Part shown: piece by piece, positions 35,119-45,494 of the stretch
Position numbering within the stretch: the first letter of the stretch is position 1
How the letters are laid out: each line of letters opens with the position of its first letter
Assembly (NCBI GenBank): GCA_002840645.1
Contig: PHBO01000014.1
Coordinates: 1-64,000, forward strand
Source of the DNA: Candidatus Cloacimonetes bacterium HGW-Cloacimonetes-3
Lineage (GTDB): Bacteria > Cloacimonadota > Cloacimonadia > Cloacimonadales > Cloacimonadaceae
Length of the DNA: 64,000 nt
Direction of reading: 5' to 3'
Notes under the pieces: model-generated
Seen by the model: the letters and a program-made list of their open reading frames with translations, nothing else
What the model was told of the DNA's origin: nothing
The model's database searches: none
Program-made: the position numbers and the translations under genes

Positions 35119-35888
35119 GCTTTCCTTGCTAATATGGCTGCTCCCAGAGCACCTGTGATTTCGGGTTCGGGGGTTCGCAGCGTGGTGCTGCCAAGTTCTT
35201 CACCCATACATAATGCTAAGTCGTTGTTCATTGCTACACCACCTGTAAACACAATTGGTGCTTCCCAGGCAAGAGATGCCATTTGAGCGGCTATCCTGCG
35301 AACAATGCTGTGATGTACTGCTCGGGCAATATCTTCAGGCGAGATAGCTGTCGCCATCATGCCAATGATTTCAGATTCGGCAAAAACCACGCAGGTGGAA
35401 TTAAGTTTCAAGCGTAGGTTGCTGTGTCCGGCAAGTGCAGCAAGTGCATCTACCTCACAGCCAAGACGCAATGCGGTCATTTCCAGAAAGCGTCCTGTTC
35501 CGGCAGCGCATTTGTCGTTCATTACAAAATCTGCCACTTTACCCGTAGTATCAATGCTAATGATTTTAGAATCTTGCCCACCAATATCTATCACACAGCG
35601 TGCTTGGGGGTAATAGTGCTTACAGCCGGCAGCATGGCAGGTAATTTCTGATAACACGGAATCTGCCTTAGGGTAAAGTTTGCGTCCATAGCCGGTTACA
35701 CCAATGCAAGCAATGCTATCACCGCCAATGTTCAAGGCACTATAAGCCTCTTTGATAAGCATATTTACACTGTTTAATACCGAGATATCCGTGCTTTGGT
35801 AAGCATAGTGGCAGATGCTGAAACTAACATCGTCATACACTACAATCTTTGTATTGCGGGAACCAATATCGATGCCAAGCTTAAGCAT
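35115..35888 (-). CDS. 2-hydroxyacyl-CoA dehydratase activator ATPase (BadF/BcrA/HgdC family)
   Basis: 257 residues with the HgdC-type ASKHA fold: DIGSRNTKIVVYDD at the start, VIDIGGQDSK, MNDKCAAGTGRFLE (first cluster cysteine) and STCVVFAESEIIG (second), the two cysteines that hold a [4Fe-4S] cluster shared across a dimer. Such proteins pass electrons to 2-hydroxyacyl-CoA dehydratases or related enzymes in amino-acid fermentation, powered by ATP. No dehydratase subunits lie in this window, so its partner is elsewhere. It overlaps the PHP gene by 4 bp and follows the M16 peptidase gene after 3 nt. Confidence 0.93.
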   Translation of the reverse strand: MLKLGIDIGSRNTKIVVYDDVSFSICHYAYQSTDISVLNSVNMLIKEAYSALNIGGDSIACIGVTGYGRKLYPKADSVLSEITCHAAGCKHYYPQARCVIDIGGQDSKIISIDTTGKVADFVMNDKCAAGTGRFLEMTALRLGCEVDALAALAGHSNLRLKLNSTCVVFAESEIIGMMATAISPEDIARAVHHSIVRRIAAQMASLAWEAPIVFTGGVAMNNDLALCMGEELGSTTLRTPEPEITGALGAAILARKA

Positions 35889-35891
35889 ACT

Positions 35892-38573
35892 CTACACCAG
35901 AATGTGCAAAAATTGGTTAGACGGGATAAACCACTTCTCTGCAATGCGGTTTATAGTATCTATATCCACTTTATTTAGCCTGGCTTCTCTATCTATGTAG
36001 AACTGTGGCTCGTAGCCCAAAGCTGCCAGATTGGACATAGAAGATGCAGTGTAAGAGACACTTTCATAATCAAAACGGTTCATGCCGATAAGGTACTTCT
36101 TTGCACTAAGCAATTCCTCTTCTGTAACACCGTTAGTTTGTACATCAGCCATAATATCCTGCATCAGGCTGCTGCATTTTTTATAATCCTTGGGATCGCA
36201 AAAAGCATAAGCATTCCAGAAACCAAGTTCACTGATAGAACTGAAATCAAAGCCGGTTTGATAGGCAAAGCCATATTGTTCCCGCAAGATATCAAAGAAA
36301 CGGGATGAGATGTCACCACCAAGAATGTGCGAAAGCACATGGAATGCCGCATTTTCTTCACGTTTGTTTGCTTGTGATGCAAAGCCACCCATATGGATAA
36401 TAGCCTGATCTGTCTCACGATGCTGTTTCAACATTCTATTCTCAGTACTTTTATAAATCACCTGATGAATAAATGATGGGGAAGATTGCTGCTTATTCCC
36501 AAACAGTCGCTCGCAAAGCTCTGACACTTCTTTGGGAGTATGAGCACCAACAATACTAATGCTAAAATCACGGCTTGTATCCCATTTTTCATACCAGGAG
36601 ATAATGTCTTTCAACCTGATTTTCCTGATGTCTCCCGGGTTACCGGTGCTACGGTAGAGATTGCTTTGGTCTCCCACAAGCATTTTGAACCATTTCTGAT
36701 AACCATATGATACCGGATAGTCGTTATCGCGCCTGATGCCATCTAAGGCAGCAGAAAGCAGCAAACTTAAGTGTCCCTTATCAAAGCGAGGACGGTAGAG
36801 TATTTCCGCAAGCATGGAAAGGGATTTTTCTAAGTAAGCTGGCTGGCATTTACCCCTATAAGTTGTGCTATCTAAATGATGGATAACCCGAATGTTGAAG
36901 CCATACTCCCGTGAAATACGCATCAGTTGATCATGCGTATGCAGCTCTGTACCGTATAGAAGCAAAGTGGAACAAAAGAAATTAACTCCTCTTTGCTCCG
37001 GTGATTCGCAAAGCTGGCTGATGTGTGTGGATAAAGCAAACCCGCTCACACTCTTGGCAGCAAGCTGTTTAAACAACACGTTCATGCCGTTGGATAGAGT
37101 TATCTGATAGTGGTTATCGTTTATCTGATTAATAGTTGCTGAGCATGAGGTGATGCTTTCAGGTACAACTTTGTCTGCAATGGCTTTAGTATAAGCAGTT
37201 GCTTTGCTTTTACGGGGCTTTATACTTGGCACCTCTAATCCCATCAAGCTAAACTCGGAAAATCCTTTGGTAGGTTTGGAACCTTCATGATAAAAAGAGA
37301 TTAAACTTGGCTGCCAATACTTCGCCATAGCGCAAAATACGTCATCCATGCCGAGGCTTCGAATTCTATCCCCATATTGGTGTAAAAATTCAAGATTGCC
37401 GATAAACTCTTCCGCTGCTACAAGGTTAGCCGTGTTTTCGACACCTTCGAAGCTATATAACCAGCTGTGTATAATATCTTGTTTAACCAGAAACAATTCG
37501 TGTTGGGGAATCCCATGCTGCATCAGTGCAAGATATTCTTCTCTAAACACTTCCAGAATGCGGGGGATATTCTTGCGTCCAATAGGGCAGATGAGGATTA
37601 CGGATGCACCTGAAAGTATTCCGCCCAGAGAGTTCACTTTAACGGATGAGCATAGCTTATCCTCTTCCACCAAACGCTTGAATAAGCGAGAGGATTTACC
37701 TATGGCTAAATAGCGTATGGCAATTAGCATGGAATCGGACATTGGGTGCGCTTCACAAAGCTCCGGCATTACAACAGCTAAGAATTCCTCACCCTTATTA
37801 CGTTTGCGGAACACCTGCTTTGCTAATGTCAATTCCGGTTCCATAGAAATCGGTTGGGGCAGTGGTGAAACAGCATTATTTGTCCATGTGCCAAAATGCT
37901 TGTTTATAGATGCTTTCATAGAGTCTTCATTAAAATCACCACAAACTACTAAGAATGCGTTCTCTGGAACGTAGTTCTTTGTATAAAAAGCTTTGAGGGA
38001 GCGGTATGTGGCTTTCTGAACTGAATCCACCGTGCCTAAGACAGGGCGTTTCAAGGGGCTTTTGATAAAGTGATTGCACTGGATGTATTCTATAAAGTCC
38101 GGTTCAGGATCGTTCTCATACTGTTTTATCTCTTCCAGAATTATATCCTTCTCCATGTTTGCATCTTGCATAGTAAAGGTAGTGTATCTAACAAGCTGGC
38201 TAAGGATATGCAGCCCTGAACAGTATTCTTCGCGCGGCAACAGCAAATAATAACAGGTGCAATCATAATCTGTGAAGGCATTAAGCATGCCCCCCAGATT
38301 GGAAGCAAATCTGGATATGCTGTTACCCGGAAAATCACGGGTGGATTTGAAGCACAGGTGCTCGATAAAGTGGGAAAAGCCATGTTGCCCATGTTTCTCT
38401 TTAACAGAGCCTGTCCTGATGTATAACTGCAAACACAGAACCGGATTAGAGCTGTCTTTCATATAGATGGTTTTCAGTTGGTTGGCTAATAGCTCACACT
38501 TCACTTTAGGCAGGGTAGTAGCAGCATGGAGCGGATTGAGGTTGTTAAGGTCTGTAGTATTGGAAGATATCAT
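35892..38573 (-). CDS. M16 family (insulinase-like) zinc metallopeptidase, two-domain fusion
   Basis: 893 residues containing four M16 lobes: an N-terminal active half (~25-440) and a C-terminal half (~470-893). The inverted zinc motif HxxEH is SHFIEHLCF (~84-88), with the second ligand Glu ~70 residues later in DIILEEIKQYE. The second half lacks HxxEH and is the inactive partner, as in long M16 proteins such as pitrilysin; PqqL- or mitochondrial-type processing peptidases carry the halves as separate chains. No signal peptide, so cytoplasmic. Starts 15 nt after folE2. Confidence 0.92.
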   Translation of the reverse strand: MISSNTTDLNNLNPLHAATTLPKVKCELLANQLKTIYMKDSSNPVLCLQLYIRTGSVKEKHGQHGFSHFIEHLCFKSTRDFPGNSISRFASNLGGMLNAFTDYDCTCYYLLLPREEYCSGLHILSQLVRYTTFTMQDANMEKDIILEEIKQYENDPEPDFIEYIQCNHFIKSPLKRPVLGTVDSVQKATYRSLKAFYTKNYVPENAFLVVCGDFNEDSMKASINKHFGTWTNNAVSPLPQPISMEPELTLAKQVFRKRNKGEEFLAVVMPELCEAHPMSDSMLIAIRYLAIGKSSRLFKRLVEEDKLCSSVKVNSLGGILSGASVILICPIGRKNIPRILEVFREEYLALMQHGIPQHELFLVKQDIIHSWLYSFEGVENTANLVAAEEFIGNLEFLHQYGDRIRSLGMDDVFCAMAKYWQPSLISFYHEGSKPTKGFSEFSLMGLEVPSIKPRKSKATAYTKAIADKVVPESITSCSATINQINDNHYQITLSNGMNVLFKQLAAKSVSGFALSTHISQLCESPEQRGVNFFCSTLLLYGTELHTHDQLMRISREYGFNIRVIHHLDSTTYRGKCQPAYLEKSLSMLAEILYRPRFDKGHLSLLLSAALDGIRRDNDYPVSYGYQKWFKMLVGDQSNLYRSTGNPGDIRKIRLKDIISWYEKWDTSRDFSISIVGAHTPKEVSELCERLFGNKQQSSPSFIHQVIYKSTENRMLKQHRETDQAIIHMGGFASQANKREENAAFHVLSHILGGDISSRFFDILREQYGFAYQTGFDFSSISELGFWNAYAFCDPKDYKKCSSLMQDIMADVQTNGVTEEELLSAKKYLIGMNRFDYESVSYTASSMSNLAALGYEPQFYIDREARLNKVDIDTINRIAEKWFIPSNQFLHILV

Positions 38574-38588
38574 CTATGGCTATAATAT

Positions 38589-39359
38589 CTAAGTGCTGCT
38601 AATCATGGCATAAGCATTATGGTTGTGGATGGATTCGAAGTTTTCGGATTCCACATGAAAAGCAGTTATACGCTTATCTACTTGCAGTTCCTCAGTTATC
38701 CCTCGCACTATATCCTCCACAAACTTTGGGTTATTAAAGGCTTTCTCTGTAACGTACTTCTCATCAGTGCGCTTGAGTAAAGGATATATCTCGCAGCTGG
38801 CATGCCTTTCAGCAAGTGAAATCAGCTCTTCCAGCCACACAAATTCATGATAACATACCCTGATAGTGATAGCAGATCGTTGATTATGAGCACCGTATTC
38901 GCTGATCTCTTTGGAACAGGGGCAAAGTGTGGTTACCGGAACCACAACGCCGATCCACAGCTTGAAGCTATCTTTCAGTGAGGCATTGAAGATGCAATCA
39001 TAACTTAGCAGTGAGGCAATTTTTGATACAGGTGCATGCTTTTTTATAAAGTATGGGAAGCTGATATCTACATAAGCTGCTTCTGCCTTCATGGTATTCT
39101 TCAGCTCTGTCAGGAACACATCCAGCTTACTTATGAAGGCTTCCTTGTGATAGCGGTTCAATATCTCGATAAAGCGGCTCATATGGGTGCCGCGGGTATG
39201 ATGCGGCAGCTCCACATAGATATTCAGATCCGCCACGCTATGCTGCTCACCACTGCTTCTGTCCTCCACCACGATTGGGTAGCGGATTCCCTTTACTCCT
39301 ACCTTGTCGATAGTAATATTGCGGCTATCTGCCTGGTTTTGGATATCGGGTATGCTCAT
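38589..39359 (-). CDS. folE2: GTP cyclohydrolase I type IB
   Basis: 256 residues, matching FolE2, the metal-flexible GTP cyclohydrolase that makes 7,8-dihydroneopterin triphosphate for folate or queuosine precursors. Marks: VGVKGIRYPI near the N-terminus, ELPHHTRGTHMSRF (~50-63), CPCSKEISEYGAHNQRS (~146-162; zinc-binding Cys) and ESIHNHNAYA at the end. Overlaps apbE by 4 bp (ATGA). Confidence 0.93.
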   Translation of the reverse strand: MSIPDIQNQADSRNITIDKVGVKGIRYPIVVEDRSSGEQHSVADLNIYVELPHHTRGTHMSRFIEILNRYHKEAFISKLDVFLTELKNTMKAEAAYVDISFPYFIKKHAPVSKIASLLSYDCIFNASLKDSFKLWIGVVVPVTTLCPCSKEISEYGAHNQRSAITIRVCYHEFVWLEELISLAERHASCEIYPLLKRTDEKYVTEKAFNNPKFVEDIVRGITEELQVDKRITAFHVESENFESIHNHNAYAMISST

Positions 39360-40357
39360 ATTTTCTCGGTTAGGGAACTGTCCAATATGCCTAATGTCTT
39401 AAGGGAAACTATGCTTCCATCCTTGGTGTAATAGATTATTGCATTGCAATCGGGGATGCGTTTAACAGCTTCTATTGCCGCTTCAGGCTGCATCAGGAAT
39501 AATGCTGTGGAAAGCCCGTCTGCCCATGCAGCGGAGTGGTTCAGAACCGTAACGGAATGTACTGCTTCCACAGGATACCCCGTAAAGGGATTTATAATAT
39601 GGTGATACCGCTTGCCGTTAATCTCAAAGAATTGCTGATAGTCGCCGGATGTTCCTACACTATTATTCAGAATTTTGAAGCTGGCTATATAGTCATCAGT
39701 TTTGCGTGGGTGCTGTACATAAACTACCTGAGGGATGGGGTTACCAAAGAATGTCATGGAACTGCGACAGCTAATATAACCGTTATCCAGCCCAATGCTA
39801 AACATATATGCTCTTGCTTTATCCAGAATATAACCCTTGGCAATAGCACCAAGTGCAATCTGCATCTCGACAGGTTTAACAAGCTTTTTCTTATCAAACT
39901 GTATCCTGTTGAACCCCACTTTCTTAAGCTCTTCTTTTATCTCTAAGGAGTCCGGGATAGTGGGAGATTCAGAATTAAACCCCCACATATCCCATACGGG
40001 CTTAATAGTGGGATCAAAAGCTCCGCCGGTCATCTTGTACAAGCTATCTGCAATCACCAGCATCTCATATATATCATCATCCATAGGGAAGCTTGTTTCC
40101 ATGCTGTTGTTCACTTTGCTTAGCCAGCTATCAGGCTGGAATTCATTTAGCTTAGCTTCCAGATTCTTGATGAACACAAACACAGAATCTATCTGCTTAC
40201 TGATAGTTTTGCTCTTCGATGTGGAAGAAATCTCCACCACGGTATCCATCAGATATTGGCTCTTGGTTTCGGTAAAGGCACGTGTCTGGTACTTATATGT
40301 GGCAAATGATAATACGCCAACCAGGATAAGCAGGGAGATTATTTCTTTCTTTGTCAT
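39356..40357 (-). CDS. apbE: FAD:protein FMN transferase (ApbE family)
   Basis: 333 residues with an N-terminal membrane segment (ISLLILVGVLSFATYKY), so it acts outside the inner membrane. It attaches FMN to Thr of RnfG/NqrC-type flavoproteins. Marks: MDTVVEIS (~38), GGAFDPTIKPVWDMWGF (~116), ALGAIAKGYILDKA (~174; FAD binding), GDYQQFFEINGKRYHHI (~242; HHI metal/base region), ADGLSTALFLM (~295). The next gene upstream is the zinc-ribbon membrane protein gene; apbE shares 4 bp with folE2. Confidence 0.93.
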   Translation of the reverse strand: MTKKEIISLLILVGVLSFATYKYQTRAFTETKSQYLMDTVVEISSTSKSKTISKQIDSVFVFIKNLEAKLNEFQPDSWLSKVNNSMETSFPMDDDIYEMLVIADSLYKMTGGAFDPTIKPVWDMWGFNSESPTIPDSLEIKEELKKVGFNRIQFDKKKLVKPVEMQIALGAIAKGYILDKARAYMFSIGLDNGYISCRSSMTFFGNPIPQVVYVQHPRKTDDYIASFKILNNSVGTSGDYQQFFEINGKRYHHIINPFTGYPVEAVHSVTVLNHSAAWADGLSTALFLMQPEAAIEAVKRIPDCNAIIYYTKDGSIVSLKTLGILDSSLTEKI

Positions 40358-40368
40358 TATCTTCGCCT

Positions 40369-41157
40369 TTATCTGCGGTAATCCAGCAATTCATATTCTA
40401 CCAGAAGCCGTGTATAATCCCTTATCGCAAACATAGAAAGGGGCAAGGTGAAGATCAGGGGTACAAACAACAACAGCAGAGCCACAAGATTGATGATGCC
40501 AAGCACTAAAGCCAGATAGTAAATGTTCCAGCGCAGGTCATGGAAGTGCCGGTAAGATTTTTTGATAGCCTGCCAGGGACTTAAAGAGAACTGCTCCATC
40601 AAAACTACTGCGGGCAGCACAATCGCCACCCAGTAATTCACCAGCACTATCCACACTAAACGTAAGATGGGTAGAGAAGCAAAACTGGGGAATCCAAAGC
40701 CGATGATATAGATAATGGAGAAAAATAGGGCAGAGATCAGCGCATAACCCAAATACCGGGGATAGGACTTTAAAGAGCTCATCATTGAGGAAAAGCTTAG
40801 CTGGTAATTTGTGTGGCTGCACATCGCATTAAAGGCAGATAATATTATAGGGATAAATACACTTATGGCGATAGACTTAATACCCAGGTTCATAAGCATC
40901 TGCATAGCAGTACCGCTTTCCAATGAGATATACTTGTTAAACACCCATAAAAGCACAAGAATTGGCAGAACACCGGCAATCAGCATAAATGCGGTTCCGG
41001 GGATTGCCAAAGCCTTTTCCGGTAAAAATGCCTTATATGTTTTTTTCAAGCTTTTCATGGCTGAAAGCTCGGTCTTAACTACATCACTTTGTCTTCCGCA
41101 TTCCACACACCAGATGTCATGGTTTGCCAAACGGGCATTACAATGTTTACAACGCAT
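40369..41157 (-). CDS. Membrane protein with N-terminal zinc ribbon
   Basis: 262 residues. CKHC-x-NARLANHDIW-CVEC at residues 3-20 is a short zinc ribbon, then about six membrane segments (~50-250), rich in Leu/Ile/Phe. AGGAG stands 7 nt before the ATG. This arrangement resembles zinc-ribbon plus DUF4013/UPF-type polytopic proteins; function unknown. First gene of a run with apbE, folE2, the M16 peptidase, the dehydratase activator and the PHP phosphatase. Confidence 0.8.
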   Translation of the reverse strand: MRCKHCNARLANHDIWCVECGRQSDVVKTELSAMKSLKKTYKAFLPEKALAIPGTAFMLIAGVLPILVLLWVFNKYISLESGTAMQMLMNLGIKSIAISVFIPIILSAFNAMCSHTNYQLSFSSMMSSLKSYPRYLGYALISALFFSIIYIIGFGFPSFASLPILRLVWIVLVNYWVAIVLPAVVLMEQFSLSPWQAIKKSYRHFHDLRWNIYYLALVLGIINLVALLLLFVPLIFTLPLSMFAIRDYTRLLVEYELLDYRR

Positions 41158-41549
41158 TTATACTCCTAAGGGTGATAAAATAATCTTTAAGCTATCATAG
41201 CTATTCTGTAGGGCAGAAAATCTAAAGCGCAGGTTTTGTCAAGGAAGCTGTTCTCACAAGCAATGAAGAAGTTGATCAATACCTCACACCATACATCTCT
41301 CTTACTTAGTATCTGCTGTATATCTTTACACCCTCTCAAGCACATCCCCAACTAAGTTTGGGTTGTGCTTGAGAAAGTTTGCAGTGACTCTCGTGAGAGT
41401 GAGTAAGGAAGAAGAAAGCGAAGGAATTGGAGTGCAACTCGAAAAACTCGTACTTCATGGCTTAATACATGGCTCTGTTCAGCATGCATAGATTTATCCA
41501 ATATGATACAAGTAACCGTCCCGTAAGGATGACAGGTATTAATGACGGG
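41158..41549. other. Intergenic region between nrdJ and the zinc-ribbon membrane protein gene
   Basis: 392 nt without a gene. It contains a hairpin at 41335-41373, a second ACTCTC/GAGAGT hairpin (41387-41392 with 41395-41400) and the leader of the membrane protein gene. I see no cobalamin-riboswitch-like motif. Confidence 0.6.
41335..41373. terminator. Hairpin downstream of nrdJ
   Basis: CTCAAGCACA (41335-41344) pairs exactly with TGTGCTTGAG (41364-41373), and an inner CCCAA/TTGGG extends the stem. It lies ~180 nt past the nrdJ stop and has no T-tract, so its terminator role is tentative. Confidence 0.5.
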
Positions 41550-43805
41550 TTAGCACTTACTCCATCCACAAGAAGGACATTTGAGGCAGCCTTCCACATG
41601 CTCTATGGTAGTGGAGCAATCCGGGCAAAGAGCTGCGCTTCTTCTTGTTGGAGTATCATTATCGGCAAGTGAAGTATCAATCTGGAAGTTGATGGATTTG
41701 AAGTCACCGGAACGATGTAAGCTAAGAAAGTTCTCCAAAGCCTGACCCACTGCATCACCGCAGGAAGTGATCATCTTGCCTTTGTTCCACATGGGGGATT
41801 GGCAGCGAATCCCTTTCAGCTGGCGGATGATGGCATCTATCTTAATTTGAGAGCGTAAAGCAAGCGAAGAAAGCCTGGCTATAGCTTCCAATTGCGCTGA
41901 AGCACAACCTCCTACTTTGCCCATCTGCACAAATATCTCACAAGCACCCTGTTCATCGGTGTTTATGGTTACGTACATATGTCCGCAGCCTGTCTCCAGA
42001 CGTTGGGTTACACCATGTGTAATTTCCGGGCGCATTCTTGGAGCGACTCTCCTATCAGAAACAACACCTGATGGTGTTGATGTTCCTACCGAAAGAACCT
42101 GGTTTTCTCTGCTACCGTCACGATAGACGGTTACACCTTTACAGCCAAGCTGATAAGCAAGTTCGTAGGCACTGCGGATGTCTTCCACAGTAGCATCATG
42201 GGGGAAGTTTATAGTTTTGCTAACAGCATTGTCTGTATAAGCTTGGAAGGCAGCCTGCATTCTGATGTGCCATTCGGGGCTGATGTCGTGAGCAGTTTGA
42301 AATATATCCTTCATATCCTGCGGAATCTCGTCCAAATGGGTGATAGAGCCACGTTGAGACACTTTCTCTAACAATTCGGGAGTTAATAAGCCCCGCTCTG
42401 ATAAAGCAGCCTCGAAGTGCTTATTCACGTAGATGAGCTTTTCTCCATCCATCACGGTCTTAACAAAAGCAAGGGAGAATTGAGGCTCTACACCGCTGGA
42501 AGTGTCGGCAATCATGGATATTGTACCCGTTGGGGCTATGGTAGTAAGCGTGGCATTGCGAATCCCGTGCTTCTGAATGTTAACCAGCAATTCATCCCAA
42601 TTATGCTCAATGGATTGGCGTTCGATATCACCTTTGGCATAGATGCTAAGAGGAAAATTCGGGAATGAGCCTTTTTGCATGGCAAGTTCCATGGATCGTT
42701 GTTTAGCTGCAAAATCTACTGCTTCCATTATCTTGGCAGCAAGCTCCACTGCGGCATCACTGGCATAAGGTATGTTTAACTGAAAAAGCAAATCTGCCCA
42801 GCCCATCACACCCAGCCCAATCTTGCGGTTGGAGCGTGCCATTTCATCTATTTGTGGCAAAGGGAATTGGGATTGTTCTATCACTGCATCCAGGAAATCT
42901 ACGCTGTCACGCACAACTTCACGTAGTTTGTCAAAATCTATACTATCACCATCTACAAGTAAAGAAAGGTTGATAGAGCCGAGATTACAGGCTTCATTGG
43001 GTAGCAAGGGCTGTTCACCGCATGGATTGGTGGATTCTATCCTGCCGACCGCCGGTGTGGGATTGGCTTGGTTTATCCTGTCCAGAAACACGATTCCCGG
43101 TTCGCCATTCTTGTGTGCCATATCCACGATGAGGCTAAATACTTCTCTGGCATTCTGCTTGCCAACCCGTTTACCTGTGTGGGGAGAGACAAGATCATAA
43201 TTCTCATCCTGCGAAACAGCTTGCATAAAGGCTTCGGTGATGCCTATACTAAGGTTAAAGTTTGTGAGTTCCCGGGTGTCGGCTTTACAAACAATGAAAT
43301 CCATTATGTCGGGATGATCAACATTTAAGATAGCCATATTAGCCCCGCGACGTGTTCCGCCCTGCTTTACGGCATCTGTGGCTGCATTGAACACTTTTAG
43401 AAAGGATATAGGGCCACTGGATACGCCGTTGGTGGAGCGTACCCGTGAGTTGGCTTCGCGTAGGCGGTTGAAGGAAAAACCTGTTCCGCCCCCGCTCTTG
43501 TGAATAAGGGCTGCATTCTTTACTGCCTCGAAGATGCTATCCATGCTGTCATCGATAGGCAGTACGAAACATGCAGAGAGCTGTTGAAGATCGACACCGG
43601 CGTTCATCAGAGTGGGGGAGTTGGGCAAAAAATAGCCTGAATCCAACAGGGAGTAGAACTTCATGCCCTGCTCCATATCTCCACCTGCAATGTTCTCTGC
43701 CACACGGGTTATCATCTTATGCCAGTCTTCCAGAAGATTGCCACTTTCATCTTTGCGATAGTAGCGTTTGTTCAGTACTTTAACGGCATTTTCAGTTAAT
43801 AACAT
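41550..43805 (-). CDS. nrdJ: Adenosylcobalamin-dependent (class II) ribonucleoside-diphosphate reductase
   Basis: 751 residues of the B12-dependent NrdJ type, with no NrdA/NrdB-style radical partner. Marks: PNSPTLMNAG and LSACFVLPIDDSM (substrate-side Cys, ~62-85), HKSGGGTGFSF (~102), GGTRRGANMAIL (~148), NPCGEQPLLPNEACNLGS (~262-279; catalytic Cys and Glu) and the cysteine-rich C-terminal tail CPDCSTTIEHVEG-CLKCPSCGW, which resembles a zinc ribbon carrying the redox-active Cys. It makes deoxynucleotides with or without oxygen. It follows kce after 8 nt. Confidence 0.95.
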   Translation of the reverse strand: MLLTENAVKVLNKRYYRKDESGNLLEDWHKMITRVAENIAGGDMEQGMKFYSLLDSGYFLPNSPTLMNAGVDLQQLSACFVLPIDDSMDSIFEAVKNAALIHKSGGGTGFSFNRLREANSRVRSTNGVSSGPISFLKVFNAATDAVKQGGTRRGANMAILNVDHPDIMDFIVCKADTRELTNFNLSIGITEAFMQAVSQDENYDLVSPHTGKRVGKQNAREVFSLIVDMAHKNGEPGIVFLDRINQANPTPAVGRIESTNPCGEQPLLPNEACNLGSINLSLLVDGDSIDFDKLREVVRDSVDFLDAVIEQSQFPLPQIDEMARSNRKIGLGVMGWADLLFQLNIPYASDAAVELAAKIMEAVDFAAKQRSMELAMQKGSFPNFPLSIYAKGDIERQSIEHNWDELLVNIQKHGIRNATLTTIAPTGTISMIADTSSGVEPQFSLAFVKTVMDGEKLIYVNKHFEAALSERGLLTPELLEKVSQRGSITHLDEIPQDMKDIFQTAHDISPEWHIRMQAAFQAYTDNAVSKTINFPHDATVEDIRSAYELAYQLGCKGVTVYRDGSRENQVLSVGTSTPSGVVSDRRVAPRMRPEITHGVTQRLETGCGHMYVTINTDEQGACEIFVQMGKVGGCASAQLEAIARLSSLALRSQIKIDAIIRQLKGIRCQSPMWNKGKMITSCGDAVGQALENFLSLHRSGDFKSINFQIDTSLADNDTPTRRSAALCPDCSTTIEHVEGCLKCPSCGWSKC

Positions 43806-43813
43806 CTATCTGC

Positions 43814-44665
<852 letters not shown>

Positions 44666-44690
44666 TTAATAATATACTTTAGCTGTCATG

Positions 44691-45494
44691 TTAGTCTTGA
44701 AACCAGCTTTCAAACAAGCGGACTCTGGATAGGGTGCCAAACTGATCAGTAAGGATTTGTTGCGAGATGCGGGCAAATTTATCTTCATTATCGCTCACAA
44801 AGAAGCTGTCTTTCCCGCTTACCCCGTCGCTGTCTGCGGGAATAAGACAAGCCAAGTAAGCAGTGATAGCATCTGCGCTATCCACTAAAGTTACGGAGGA
44901 GCCCATAACATCCTGAATCACTTTTCTTAACAAGGGGTAGTGAGTGCAGCCCAACACCAGGGTATCGATATCAAGTTTTTTCAGAGGGCTTAAGTACTCC
45001 TCTGCAATACTATAGGCAATGGCATGATCCTGCCAGCCTTCCTCTACAAGGGAAACAAAGAGCGGGCAAGCCTCAGAAAACACCAGGGCATCGGGAATCA
45101 GCTTCTGAATAGCCGTGGTATATGCTCCGCTACGTACGGTTCCTTCGGTTCCAATGATACCTATGCGCTTGTTAATTGTATTGCGTGCGGCTTGTTCGGC
45201 ACCCGGATCGATAACCCCGATGATGGGGATGTCTGTTAGCTGTTGTAATGCCGGTATAGCTACCGCAGAGGAAGTATTGCATGCTACGATGAGAGTCTTT
45301 ATTCCTTGCTGCAACAAGAAGCGGGAATTCTGAATGGAATATTCAATAATCGTATTGTGGGATTTGGGACCATAGGGAACTCTGGCAGTATCGCCGAAAT
45401 AGATGAGGTCTTCTTCCGGGAAAGCAGCTCTTATCGCTTTATAAACGGTTAAACCACCAACTCCCGAATCAAATATCCCAATAGCTTTCTTCAT
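44691..45494 (-). CDS. murI: Glutamate racemase
   Basis: 267 residues, normal for MurI, which supplies D-glutamate for peptidoglycan. Both catalytic cysteine contexts are intact: VACNTSSA (~73) and LGCTHYPLL (~183). The start GIFDSGVGGLTV and DTARVPYGPKS fit the family. Its ATG overlaps the RNase R stop by 4 bp. Confidence 0.95.
   Translation of the reverse strand: MKKAIGIFDSGVGGLTVYKAIRAAFPEEDLIYFGDTARVPYGPKSHNTIIEYSIQNSRFLLQQGIKTLIVACNTSSAVAIPALQQLTDIPIIGVIDPGAEQAARNTINKRIGIIGTEGTVRSGAYTTAIQKLIPDALVFSEACPLFVSLVEEGWQDHAIAYSIAEEYLSPLKKLDIDTLVLGCTHYPLLRKVIQDVMGSSVTLVDSADAITAYLACLIPADSDGVSGKDSFFVSDNEDKFARISQQILTDQFGTLSRVRLFESWFQD

Noticed and set aside
41158-41549. Cobalamin riboswitch for nrdJ
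   Set aside because: This stretch is downstream of nrdJ, and the gap upstream of kce-nrdJ is too short (~43 nt) for a cobalamin riboswitch.
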